64,000 nt of DNA from JAXGPF01 sp964463985 (GTDB lineage Bacteria > Verrucomicrobiota > Kiritimatiellia > JAAZAB01). Every line of letters begins with the position of its first letter. Within the stretch, counting starts at the first letter, position 1. This document shows, one piece after another, positions 53,550 to 62,184 of the stretch. The DNA lies in contig CAYXEK010000006.1 of assembly GCA_964463985.1 (NCBI GenBank), forward strand, positions 1-64,000, given 5' to 3'. Made by a program: the position numbers and the translations under genes. The notes beneath the pieces are model-generated. The model saw only the letters and a list, made by a program, of their open reading frames with translations. It did no database searches and was not told where the DNA came from.

Positions 53550-55424
53550 TTAACGATACAGCGGCCCCAGAAAGGCGCAGGCCCGGAAATCGTCCCCGCC
53601 GAACCGATCCCAGAGGGTCGGGCGGAAAATATCTTTCTGCGGCACATTGTGCATGTCAACCGGTATGCGCAGCATGGCGTTCAAGGTGAGCATGTCGGCG
53701 CCGATACAGCCGAAGGAATTGCCGTCGTGATTCGGCCCAATGCGCGTCATGTATTCGAATGACGACATGCCGCGCGGGCGCCAGGCAGTTTCCGGCCAGG
53801 TGGGATCGGTGACGCGGTTGACATATTCGGCCACGGCGGGCGGCAGGTCAATCGTGTCGCCTTCCACGATGGAACAGGTCAACTGGCCGCCGACCATGTT
53901 ATAGCGGTAAGCCGTGACCGGGATGCCGCCCGGCGTGCGGTAATGGCTGGAAAGGCCGTCGCCGGGGAAATATTCCAGGGCGGCGTGGATGAATTTCGTA
54001 CGGCGGAAAGCCTCCCGGATCACTTGCGCCTGGAAACGCTTGTCGTCCCTCAGCCGGGCGGCCACCTCCGGCATCGCCAGCCCTGCGCCGGCCAGGCCGG
54101 GCAGGTCCAGCGCGTAATCCAGCGCGCCGGCGCCGGAATTGCGCTTGTCAATGAATCCGCCGGGCGCCAGTTTGGAGATATCATGGCCGGTGGCCTGGCG
54201 GATGCTGTCCGCGGTCCAGTTGGTGCGGATATCGGCAAACAACTGGGGCAGGCCGGTCAGCAGGTGCGCCGCAAGCATGCCGATGGCGTTTTTGGAATCG
54301 TTTTCCGTGGCCACGACGAATGGCGGGCGCGCCCCGCACCAGTCGAACGAACTGTTCAGGAGCGCTTCGGCCAGGTCAAAGTTGGGATACAGATCCGTCC
54401 AGGCGCGCTGCCCCTGGGTCCCGGCGGCAATGGCATTCGCCCCCTGGGCGCGCTCGACATTGGCCTGGAACCCATGCCTTTTGGCAAATGCCGCATCCGC
54501 CAGTTTGGGATTGCCAATCATCAAATCGCGGGTGATCATGGTCATCAGGATGCTGGTGCGCAGCAGGTCGTCGGGGGCCGACGGCCGCGCGCCTCCGCCA
54601 AAGTCGAAGGCGGCGTTTTCCTTGAGGAAGCGGAAGGCCAGTTCCAATTCCTCGTGGTCATAGAAGCCCTGGTCAATCCGGCCCTTGATGGCCACCATGT
54701 CCACGGAGACGGCGCCCATGCCCAGGTAATGCAGGAAGGCATTACGCCGGACATCCGAGCCGATGATGCCCATGGAAACGCCGCCGAGCGAAAGGTAATT
54801 CTTGCCGCGCATTTCCGCGATTGCCGCGGCGCAGCGCGCGAAACGCAGGAGCCGCTCGCGCACGTAGGGCGCCATATCGCCGTCTTCCGTCTCCAAGTCC
54901 GGATTGTAGATGGAAAAGATCGGCCGTTCCTTTTCATCCATGGCCGCGCAAAAAGCCTTCAGCCAGACCGCGCCCGGCCGGTCGGTCTGGTTCAAGCCAT
55001 AGGCGGCCTGAATCCATTCGCTGCTGCCGAGTCCCTGGCAGGCGCTCATCAATTCATCGCTGTAGGCCCAGGAGCGGCTGACCCAGATATTGGCGCTGAC
55101 GCCTTCGCGGGCGTAATATTCCTGGGCCAGCGCGCCGGTGCGCGCGCCGTAAACAATTTCCGGCGGGGTGACCACCCGCACAGGCGAGCCGTCAGGCAGG
55201 AAAACATTATCGCGTATCAGGCGCGCGACTTTTTCCGCCATGCGCCAGGTGCCTTCCAGGTTGGACTCATACGCCCCGGGGCGGCCGTCGGCCACCGGGG
55301 TGATGGCGATGGTCGGAACATGTCCGGCCAGCCGGCGCGCCGTAGCGGCAAATCCGCGGGGACTGTGGACGTCGTCTGCAGCGGCGGCATGCTTGGTTTT
55401 GCTGGAGCGTTTGTTGTCTGGCAT
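53550..55424 (-). CDS. fucI: L-fucose isomerase
   Basis: Converts L-fucose to L-fuculose (also D-arabinose to D-ribulose), Mn-dependent. The protein is 624 residues, slightly longer than the roughly 590 usual because of a 35-residue N-terminal extension rich in Lys, Ala and Arg. Diagnostic blocks are RPGAVWLKAFCAAM, GKNYLSLGGVSMGIIGSDV, FVVATENDSKNAIGML with the catalytic Glu, and the C-terminal ADMLTLNAMLRIPVDMHNVP. It ends in a CAFLGPLYR block like E. coli FucI. GAGGT lies 7 nt before the ATG. No other fuc genes are adjacent; the FGGY kinase at 33291 could supply the next step. Confidence 0.96.
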   Translation of the reverse strand: MPDNKRSSKTKHAAAADDVHSPRGFAATARRLAGHVPTIAITPVADGRPGAYESNLEGTWRMAEKVARLIRDNVFLPDGSPVRVVTPPEIVYGARTGALAQEYYAREGVSANIWVSRSWAYSDELMSACQGLGSSEWIQAAYGLNQTDRPGAVWLKAFCAAMDEKERPIFSIYNPDLETEDGDMAPYVRERLLRFARCAAAIAEMRGKNYLSLGGVSMGIIGSDVRRNAFLHYLGMGAVSVDMVAIKGRIDQGFYDHEELELAFRFLKENAAFDFGGGARPSAPDDLLRTSILMTMITRDLMIGNPKLADAAFAKRHGFQANVERAQGANAIAAGTQGQRAWTDLYPNFDLAEALLNSSFDWCGARPPFVVATENDSKNAIGMLAAHLLTGLPQLFADIRTNWTADSIRQATGHDISKLAPGGFIDKRNSGAGALDYALDLPGLAGAGLAMPEVAARLRDDKRFQAQVIREAFRRTKFIHAALEYFPGDGLSSHYRTPGGIPVTAYRYNMVGGQLTCSIVEGDTIDLPPAVAEYVNRVTDPTWPETAWRPRGMSSFEYMTRIGPNHDGNSFGCIGADMLTLNAMLRIPVDMHNVPQKDIFRPTLWDRFGGDDFRACAFLGPLYR

Positions 55425-55475
55425 GGTTTTACCTCGCTGATACCTGGTTACGTGTAATCAAAATTCAACTGCCGG

Positions 55476-56498
55476 TCACAGCAATTCGCCCTGCCGTGAC
55501 CGTGCGCCCGGCGCGGCCAATCCCATCCGTTCATAACACAAGGTGGTGGCCATGCGCCCCTGGGGCGTGCGCTGCAGGTAGCCTTCCTGGATCAAATACG
55601 GTTCGTAAACTTCTTCGATGGTGTCCGGCTCCTCGCCTACGGCGACGGCGAGGGAATTCAAGCCGACGGGGCCGCCGGAAAATTTATGCGCCAGCGTTTC
55701 CAGCAGGCGTTTGTCCATCTCGTCCAGCCCGTACCGGTCAATTTCCAGCATGGCCAGCGCCTGGTCCGCGACCGGGCGCGTGATGCGGTTGTCCGCGCGG
55801 ATTTGCGCGTAATCGCGGACGCGCCGCAGCAGGTTGTTGGCTATCCGCGGCGTGCCGCGGGCGCGGGCGGCAATTTCCAGCGCGCCGTCTGCATCCACAT
55901 CCACCTTCAACAGCAGGGCGGAGCGGGACACGATCGCCCGCAAATCGTCATGGCTGTAATAATTCAGCCGGCAAGCCAGGCCGAAGCGCGACCGCAGCGG
56001 GGCGGACAGCAGTCCGCTGCGGGTGGTGGCGCCGACGAGCGTGAAACGGGGCAGGTTCAGTCGGACCGCGCGGGCATTGGCGCCCTGGTCGAGCATGATG
56101 TCAATCGCAAAATCTTCCATGGCGGAATACAGGTACTCTTCCACGGATTTCTGCATGCGGTGAATTTCGTCAATGAAAACCACATCGCCCGGCTCGATGC
56201 TGGTGAGAATGCCGGCAAGATCGGCGGGCTTGTCAATCACCGGTCCGGAAGTCGCGCGCACATTGCTGCCCATGGCGTCGGCCAGGATATAGGCCAGGGT
56301 GGTCTTGCCCAGGCCGGGCGGACCGGAAAGCAGGACGTGATCCAACACCTCGTTCCGGCCCCGGGCCGCGGCAACAAACAATTCCAGCCGTTCGCGGATT
56401 TTAATCTGCCCGACGAAATCGGGAAATTTAGCCGGGCGCAAGCTTACGTCCAGTTCCAGATCCTTGCGATTCAACTCCGCGGCATAATTCTCGCGCAT
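55476..56498 (-). CDS. ruvB: Holliday junction branch-migration helicase RuvB
   Basis: Motor of the RuvAB complex. The protein is 340 residues with a short N-terminus, then SLRPAKFPDFVGQ, Walker A GPPGLGKTTL, Walker B VVFIDEIHRM, sensor 1 LVGATTRSGLL and the Arg finger in LRSRFGLA. The C-terminal winged helix has GGPVGLNSLAVAVGEEPDTI, then YEPYLIQEGYLQRTPQGR. AAGG precedes the ATG closely. ruvA and ruvC are not in this window. Confidence 0.98.
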   Translation of the reverse strand: MRENYAAELNRKDLELDVSLRPAKFPDFVGQIKIRERLELFVAAARGRNEVLDHVLLSGPPGLGKTTLAYILADAMGSNVRATSGPVIDKPADLAGILTSIEPGDVVFIDEIHRMQKSVEEYLYSAMEDFAIDIMLDQGANARAVRLNLPRFTLVGATTRSGLLSAPLRSRFGLACRLNYYSHDDLRAIVSRSALLLKVDVDADGALEIAARARGTPRIANNLLRRVRDYAQIRADNRITRPVADQALAMLEIDRYGLDEMDKRLLETLAHKFSGGPVGLNSLAVAVGEEPDTIEEVYEPYLIQEGYLQRTPQGRMATTLCYERMGLAAPGARSRQGELL

Positions 56499-56657
56499 GC
56501 GCCTTGATCCTTGGAAAAATTAATAACTTATCATAGCACATCGCCGCCGGAAACACAAAAGATAATTCTGCAATTTTACTGGTATTCCAGATGCAATTAT
56601 GTTATTGCTCTCCCGTATTCAATCATCCGAAAATCCGCTAGCCACAAGGAGCCGAAC

Positions 56658-57035
56658 ATGTTTGACATCCGTATTGCCAAACCGGAAAATGGACGTTGCC
56701 TCGTGTTTCTTTCCGGCCGGTTGGACACCGCCACCGCTCCGCTTTGCGAACAAAAACTTTTGCCCGCGCTGTCGGCGCCGGGATTCCGGGTGCTGGTTTG
56801 CGATATGTCCGGGCTGGATTACATCAGCAGCATGGGGCTGCGGCTGATTTTCAAGGCGCGGAAAATGCTGGAGTCGCAGAACCGTAGTTTCATGATGATC
56901 AAGCTGCAACCGCAAATCGCCAAGGTTTTTGAAATTGCCGCCGCCCTGCCCAGGGAAGCGATCTTTTCCAGCCTGGAGGAAGCCGACCGCTACCTGGCCG
57001 TCATGCAGAGCAAGGCGATGGAACAGCAGCCTTGA
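56658..57035 (+). CDS. STAS-domain anti-sigma factor antagonist-like protein
   Basis: A 125-residue single STAS domain protein (SpoIIAA/RsbV type). Visible core: LVFLSGRLDTATAPLCEQKL, then VCDMSGLDYISSMGLRLIFK with the conserved DxS-x4-SSxG phosphorylation site (the Ser before MGLR). AAGGAG lies 6 nt before the ATG at 56658, which rules out a longer upstream start. It ends one base before the convergent GPP34-like gene. No RsbW-type kinase gene is adjacent. Confidence 0.9.
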   Translation: MFDIRIAKPENGRCLVFLSGRLDTATAPLCEQKLLPALSAPGFRVLVCDMSGLDYISSMGLRLIFKARKMLESQNRSFMMIKLQPQIAKVFEIAAALPREAIFSSLEEADRYLAVMQSKAMEQQP

Positions 57036-57036
57036 A

Positions 57037-57687
57037 TCAAACCATCATCGGCATGGCCAGCGCCATGGCCTGGGCAATTTCATGGATGGAACGGGCCACT
57101 TCCTGACCGATCAGGTCCAACTTGGCCAGGGCGGCGATCCGGGAGCGGTACTTATCCAACTCCGCTTCTGAAAAGATTTCGTCAAACAGGCGGCAGGCGT
57201 TCACCAGGCTGATCAGCACCGCCTCGCGGGCGTCGGGAATTTCGTTGCTCATTATCAATTCGCGCAACCTGGTTTTGACTTCCTTGACCTCCCGGTTGTC
57301 CAGCAGCGGGTAGCGCCGCACCTGAAACACCCAGAGGATTTTGCGGTTTTCCAATTTAAGGATACCCTTCTCCACCAGCCGGCGCAATACGCGGTCCTGT
57401 AAATCCTTGGCCTGCCCCGCCAGGTAACTCAGCCAATGGGTAGTAGTCTGGGGCGCCGGCTGGGCTTGCAGAATTTTCAGCGCCTCATCCAGAATCAGGT
57501 CGCCGGTGGGGGCATTGTCCACCACGCGCAATTGTTTCAAATCCGTGTCAATCCGGTTAGCCAGCGCCAAATCCATCAACACGGCGCCGGACAAGGCGTA
57601 TTCCATGGCGGACACCGGCAGGGGCTTGATCACGCCCTGCTGGTCATCCAACGCCAGCAGCAGAATTTCTTCGGCAAACGTCAACAT
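57037..57687 (-). CDS. GPP34 (GOLPH3/Vps74)-family protein
   Basis: A 216-residue, mostly helical protein of the GPP34 family. Typical blocks are LTFAEEILLLALDDQQGVI, AMEYALSGAVLMDLALANRI, the VDNAPTGDLILDEALKIL segment and LVEKGILKLENRKILWVF, followed by RRYPLLDNREVKEVKTRLRE. Eukaryotic members bind phosphatidylinositol-4-phosphate and retain Golgi enzymes. Bacterial members are uncharacterised, and a membrane-associated role is only a guess. AAGGAG lies 7 nt before the ATG. It is 20 bp downstream of a STAS gene on the same strand and convergent with another. Confidence 0.88.
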   Translation of the reverse strand: MLTFAEEILLLALDDQQGVIKPLPVSAMEYALSGAVLMDLALANRIDTDLKQLRVVDNAPTGDLILDEALKILQAQPAPQTTTHWLSYLAGQAKDLQDRVLRRLVEKGILKLENRKILWVFQVRRYPLLDNREVKEVKTRLRELIMSNEIPDAREAVLISLVNACRLFDEIFSEAELDKYRSRIAALAKLDLIGQEVARSIHEIAQAMALAMPMMV

Positions 57688-57707
57688 GATTCATTCTCCT
57701 TATTATT

Positions 57708-58043
57708 TCAGCCGCAGGACTGGACAGCCTCCGCCACCGTGCCATGAATGGCGATGATCGCCGAAAACCCCGCAATGTCGAAAATCTCGCGGACGCTCTT
57801 GGCCATGTTGGCCAGAGCAAAGGCGCCCTGGGCCTCGCGAACCTGCTTGGACGCGGCCAGAAAAACCCTTAAGCCGGCGCTGCTGACATATTCCAATTCG
57901 CCGCAATCAACCACCACCCGCGGCCGGCTCGCGGACGTCAAACCTTTCAAATGTTTTTCCAGCAGCGGCGCTCCGGCGGCATCCAGCCGCCCGCCTACCG
58001 CCACCACGGCCACCCGGCCTTCCTGCATGTCGGTGAAATGCAT
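57708..58043 (-). CDS. STAS-domain anti-sigma factor antagonist-like protein
   Basis: A 111-residue STAS domain: VAVVAVGGRLDAAGAPLLEK, then VVDCGELEYVSSAGLRVFLA with the conserved Ser pair before AGL. The ATG at 58043 has GAGGA 9-10 nt upstream; a TTG at 58058 is the alternative. It appears co-transcribed with the GPP34-like gene. It resembles, but is not identical to, the STAS protein at 56658. The region 58044-58216 is the divergent promoter region shared with the glycine cleavage genes. Confidence 0.88.
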   Translation of the reverse strand: MHFTDMQEGRVAVVAVGGRLDAAGAPLLEKHLKGLTSASRPRVVVDCGELEYVSSAGLRVFLAASKQVREAQGAFALANMAKSVREIFDIAGFSAIIAIHGTVAEAVQSCG

Positions 58044-58132
58044 GATGCTATTCCTCAATTCCAGACATCCACTTGCGGCATGCTACTCAATCGCCCCGGA
58101 AGCGTCAAGCATGGAAAACGCGAAAGATCAGC

Positions 58133-58162
58133 TTGAAAAGCTGACCGGGTGTGTGGTATAAT
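58133..58162 (+). promoter_or_regulatory. Promoter of the gcvT-gcvPA-gcvPB operon
   Basis: TTGAAA (58133-58138), an 18-nt spacer and a consensus TATAAT (58157-58162), 55 bp upstream of the gcvT ATG. The roughly 48-nt leader is too short to contain a tandem glycine riboswitch. Confidence 0.7.
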
Positions 58163-58216
58163 AAAGCCAAATTTTTGCAGTTCACCGCCGTCGTTCAAAC
58201 AATCACGGGAATCCGC

Positions 58217-59311
58217 ATGAGAACACCGCTTTACGAAGAACACACCGGATTGAAGGCCCGCATAGTGGATTTCGCCGGCTGGGAAATGCCGCTGCTCTAC
58301 ACCGGTATCATACCCGAACATCAATACACCCGCAGCCAGGTTTCTCTTTTCGATGTCTGCCACATGGGCGAATTTGAATTGCGCGGCGCGGGGGCGGAAG
58401 CGGACCTGGAACGTTTGCTGACCCAATCCATCGCGGCCATCCCCGCCGGCGCGGGATCCTACGGCTACCTTTTGGAAGACGGCGGCGGCGTGATTGACGA
58501 TTTGATCTGTTTCCGCATGGCCGCCGACCGTTTCTGGCTGGTGGTCAACGCCGGCACGGCGGCCGGCGACGCCGCCTGGATTCGCGAACATCTTTCCGTC
58601 AACACGCAATTCACGGACCTCTCAGCGGAAACCGCCAAACTGGACATCCAGGGCCCGCGCGCCCATGCGGCGCTGGCGGATATCTTCCCCGGCCAGGTGC
58701 CGGCTTTGAAGTATTTCCGGTTCCAGGAAGTCGCCTGGCAGGACACACCCTGCCTCCTCAGCCGCACGGGTTATACGGGCGAGTGGGGTTACGAACTTTA
58801 TCTGCCCGCCGCGCAGGCGCGGCGCTTCTGGCGCCTTTTGCTGGACGCGGGAACGATCAAGCCTGCCGGTTTGGGCGCGCGCGACACCCTGCGCGTGGAA
58901 ATGGGTTACGCCCTTTACGGGCATGAATTAAGCCGCGGCCAAACCCCGGCCGGCGCGGCCCAGGGCCGGTTCGTTGATTTGAACAAAAACTTCATCGGGC
59001 GCGACGCCGTGCGGCGGGAACTCGCCGGCGATCGGCGCCGCATCCTGGCGGGACTGCTTCTGCCGGGACGCATGGCCGCCCGCCCGGGAGACTTGGTGTT
59101 TGACGGCGCCGTGGAAGCCGGCGCGGTCACCAGCGGCCTGTTCGCTCCCAGCCTCAACCGGGCAGTAGCCCTGGCGTACGTGGAACAGGAGCGCGCCGCG
59201 CCCGGGCGCCAACTGGAAATTTCAGCCCGCGGACGCCGCCTGCCGGCAACGGTAGCCACCCTGCCCTTTTATACCGGCGGCACCGCGCGCGGAAAAACGC
59301 CGCCGGCCTGA
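58217..59311 (+). CDS. gcvT: Glycine cleavage system T protein (aminomethyltransferase)
   Basis: A 364-residue enzyme. It transfers the aminomethyl carbon from the H-protein lipoyl arm to tetrahydrofolate, releasing ammonia. Family features are RTPLYEEHTGLKARIVDFAGWEMP, FDVCHMGEFELRG, SRTGYTGEWGYELYLP, then the LGARDTLRVEMGYALYGHEL block. The start is the Met beginning the family N-terminus; longer upstream frames are rejected. First gene of the T-PA-PB operon. gcvH, often next to gcvT, is absent here. Confidence 0.96.
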   Translation: MRTPLYEEHTGLKARIVDFAGWEMPLLYTGIIPEHQYTRSQVSLFDVCHMGEFELRGAGAEADLERLLTQSIAAIPAGAGSYGYLLEDGGGVIDDLICFRMAADRFWLVVNAGTAAGDAAWIREHLSVNTQFTDLSAETAKLDIQGPRAHAALADIFPGQVPALKYFRFQEVAWQDTPCLLSRTGYTGEWGYELYLPAAQARRFWRLLLDAGTIKPAGLGARDTLRVEMGYALYGHELSRGQTPAGAAQGRFVDLNKNFIGRDAVRRELAGDRRRILAGLLLPGRMAARPGDLVFDGAVEAGAVTSGLFAPSLNRAVALAYVEQERAAPGRQLEISARGRRLPATVATLPFYTGGTARGKTPPA

Positions 59312-59340
59312 AACCTGCTTGTCACATCCAAGGAGCAACC

Positions 59341-60681
59341 ATGAGCGCAACGTCCTTTCACGCCCCCGGGCCCGCCGAATCCCGGGAAATGCTGCAAACC
59401 ATCGGATTAACCGATTTCGACCAGCTGTTCCGCGACATACCGTCAAACCTGCAGACGGACCAGTTCAACATCCCGGCCGGAGTTTCCGAAATGGAAATGG
59501 CGGCCAAACTCCAACGCCTGGCCGGCGCCAACGCCACGCAACTGGTCAACTTCTGCGGTGGAGGATTCTACGACCATTTCATACCGGCCGCGGTGGACGC
59601 CCTGGCGGGCCGCGCGGAATTCTTCACCGCGTACACGCCCTACCAGCCTGAAATTTCCCAGGGCACGCTCCAGGCGATCTACGAATACCAGAGCGCCATC
59701 TGCCGTCTGACCGGCATGACGGTTGCCAACGCCTCGCTTTACGACGGCGGCACGGCGCTGTTCGAGGCGATCATGATGGCTTTCCGCATTACCCGGCGCC
59801 GGCGGGTGCTGATAGACACCGGCGTCAATCCCATCTACCGCGCCATGCTCAAGTGCCTTTCCGCCAACCTGGATTTCGAATTCCGGGAAGTGCCCATGAA
59901 GAATGGTCTGGCGGACCGCGAGGCGCTGGCCGGCATGCTGGACCGAAACGCGGCCGCGGTCATCCTGCAGAACCCGAACTTTTTCGGGTGCCTGGATGAT
60001 TTCACCGACATCATCGGCGCCGCGCATGCCGCCGGCGCCCTGGGCATCATGTCCGTTTACCCAATTTCCCTGGGGCTGCTCCGCCCGCCCGGCGCCATGG
60101 GCGCTGATATCGTCACCGGCGAAGGCCAGAGCCTGGGCTTGCCGCTGTCCTTCGGCGGACCCTATCTCGGCTTCATGGCCACCCTCGCCAAACATGTCCA
60201 TAAAATGCCCGGCCGCCTGGTGGGCGCGACCAAAGATGCCCGGGGCCGCCGCGGATTCGTGTTGACCCTCCAGGCGCGCGAACAGCATATCCGCCGGGAA
60301 AAGGCCACCTCCAACATCTGCTCCAACCAGGCGCTTTGCGCGCTGCGCGCGCTGATTTACCTCTGCCTGCAGGGAAAACACGGCCTGGCGGAGACGGCTG
60401 AAATCTGCGCCGCCAATGCCGCCTACGCCTGGGAAAAACTTACGGCCATCCCCGGCGTGAAGCCGGCCTACCGGCATTACTTTTTCAATGAATTCTGCCT
60501 TTCGCTGCCGGTCAAGGCCGCCGACCTTGTCAGCGCCATGATCGAAAAAGGTTTTGCCGCCGGTTTCCCGGTTGGACGCTATTATCCCGGCATGGACAAC
60601 GAATTGCTCCTGGCATTCACGGAAAAACGCACCAAGGAAGAAATTGACACTTTCGCCGCCGCCATGGAAGCGGCGCTGTAA
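59341..60681 (+). CDS. gcvPA: Glycine dehydrogenase (decarboxylating) subunit 1
   Basis: A 446-residue alpha subunit of the two-subunit P protein. It starts with MLQTIGLTDFDQLFRDIP and FCGGGFYDHFIPAAVDALAG. FFTAYTPYQPEISQGTLQAI and MTVANASLYDGGTALFEAIM are diagnostic. It forms a heterotetramer with GcvPB and, with PLP on the beta subunit, decarboxylates glycine onto lipoyl-H protein. AAGGAG lies 6 nt before the ATG. 29 bp after gcvT and 19 bp before gcvPB. Confidence 0.97.
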   Translation: MSATSFHAPGPAESREMLQTIGLTDFDQLFRDIPSNLQTDQFNIPAGVSEMEMAAKLQRLAGANATQLVNFCGGGFYDHFIPAAVDALAGRAEFFTAYTPYQPEISQGTLQAIYEYQSAICRLTGMTVANASLYDGGTALFEAIMMAFRITRRRRVLIDTGVNPIYRAMLKCLSANLDFEFREVPMKNGLADREALAGMLDRNAAAVILQNPNFFGCLDDFTDIIGAAHAAGALGIMSVYPISLGLLRPPGAMGADIVTGEGQSLGLPLSFGGPYLGFMATLAKHVHKMPGRLVGATKDARGRRGFVLTLQAREQHIRREKATSNICSNQALCALRALIYLCLQGKHGLAETAEICAANAAYAWEKLTAIPGVKPAYRHYFFNEFCLSLPVKAADLVSAMIEKGFAAGFPVGRYYPGMDNELLLAFTEKRTKEEIDTFAAAMEAAL

Positions 60682-60700
60682 TCGAACTCCAAAGGCCATT

Positions 60701-62149
60701 ATGAAATTGATCTACGAAAAGAGCGTCCCCGGCCGCCGCGCGGCGCGCGCGCCGCGCCTGACCGTGCCGGTACGGGATCTGATTGACCGCAAATTCCTCC
60801 GGGAATCGCCGCCGGCCCTGCCGGAAGCGTCGGAACTGGAAGTCGTCCGCCATTTCACCAACCTCTCCCGCCGGAATTTTTCCGTGGACACCAACTTCTA
60901 TCCGCTGGGCTCCTGCACCATGAAGTACAATCCCAAGGCCTGCGAAGCCGCGGCGGCGCTGCCGGGGTTTGCCCAGGTCCATCCACTCTGGCCGCAATTA
61001 AGCCACGGAGGCTTGCTGACCCAGGGCGCCTTGCGCCTGCTGTATGAAACCGAACGCCTGCTTGCCGAAATCACCGGCATGCGCGAATTCACGCTGCAGC
61101 CGCTCGCCGGCGCGCACGGAGAACTTACCGGCGCAATGATCATGGCGGCCTGGCAGCGCGACCAGGGCAGGCAGAAACGGCAAATCCTGATTCCCGACTC
61201 GGCGCACGGCACCAATCCCGCCAGCGCCGCACTGGCGGGATTCGAAGTCGTCACCATCCCTTCCAATGCGCGCGGCACGGTGGACGTGGAAGCTTTGAAA
61301 GCCGCGGTGAACGAACACACCGCCGGGATGATGATGACCAACCCCAACACCCTGGGTCTGTTCGAGCCGGACGTGGAAGAGATCGCCGGGCTGGTGCATG
61401 CCGCCGGCGGCCTGATGTATTACGACGGCGCCAATTTCAACGCCATCCTCGGCCGGTGCAAACCGGCGGACATGGGCTTTGACGTCTGCCACCTCAACCT
61501 GCACAAAACCTTCTCCACGCCGCACGGCGGCGGCGGCCCGGGCGCCGGCCCGGTGGGCGTCGTGGAACGACTGCGGCCTTACCTGCCGATTTCCCGCGTC
61601 ATCAAGCGGAACGACGGCGCTTACGCCCTGGACTACGACTATCCGAAGAGCATTGGTTACGTGGCGCCGTTTTACGGCAATTTCAGCGTGCTTGTCCGGA
61701 CCTACGCCTATTGCATGCTGATCGGACGCGAAGGTTTGCGCGCGGTCAGCAACCACGCCGTCCTGAACGCCAATTACCTGCTGGCGCGCCTCCGGCGGCA
61801 TTTCACCGCCAGTTACGACGGGCCCTGCATGCACGAATTCGTCCTCAGCGTCAATCCGCGCGATGCCGGCGGCGTCCGCGCCATGGATTTCGCAAAGGGA
61901 TTGATTGACCGCGGCATGCATCCTCCCACGGTTTATTTCCCGCTGATCGTGCCGGAAGCGATGATGGTGGAACCCACGGAAACCGAAACGCGCGAAACGC
62001 TGGACCGCTTTGCCGAGGTGATGGCCGAACTGGCGGAAATCGCGCGGACTAACCCCGACGCGCTCCGCGCGGCGCCCGCCACCACGGAAATCGGCCGGCT
62101 GGACGAAGTGGCCGCCGCCCGCAATATGGACCTGGCCAGCCTGGCCTGA
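60701..62149 (+). CDS. gcvPB: Glycine dehydrogenase (decarboxylating) subunit 2
   Basis: A 482-residue PLP-carrying beta subunit. Diagnostic blocks are FYPLGSCTMKYNPK and QPLAGAHGELTGAMIM, then IPDSAHGTNPASAAL, DGANFNAILGRCKPADMGFD and the Schiff-base Lys269 in HLNLHKTFSTPHGGGGPG. The start at 60701 has AAAGG upstream and avoids a long overlap with gcvPA. Last gene of the operon. The C-terminus (from about residue 465) is slightly divergent. Confidence 0.97.
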   Translation: MKLIYEKSVPGRRAARAPRLTVPVRDLIDRKFLRESPPALPEASELEVVRHFTNLSRRNFSVDTNFYPLGSCTMKYNPKACEAAAALPGFAQVHPLWPQLSHGGLLTQGALRLLYETERLLAEITGMREFTLQPLAGAHGELTGAMIMAAWQRDQGRQKRQILIPDSAHGTNPASAALAGFEVVTIPSNARGTVDVEALKAAVNEHTAGMMMTNPNTLGLFEPDVEEIAGLVHAAGGLMYYDGANFNAILGRCKPADMGFDVCHLNLHKTFSTPHGGGGPGAGPVGVVERLRPYLPISRVIKRNDGAYALDYDYPKSIGYVAPFYGNFSVLVRTYAYCMLIGREGLRAVSNHAVLNANYLLARLRRHFTASYDGPCMHEFVLSVNPRDAGGVRAMDFAKGLIDRGMHPPTVYFPLIVPEAMMVEPTETETRETLDRFAEVMAELAEIARTNPDALRAAPATTEIGRLDEVAAARNMDLASLA

Positions 62150-62184
62150 TCCGGCGGCTTGCAGGCGGCCGTTGCCCGCGTTGA

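Noticed and set aside
58059..58216. Glycine riboswitch upstream of gcvT
   Set aside because: The promoter at 58133-58162 leaves only about 48 nt of leader, and no aptamer-like conserved segments are visible.
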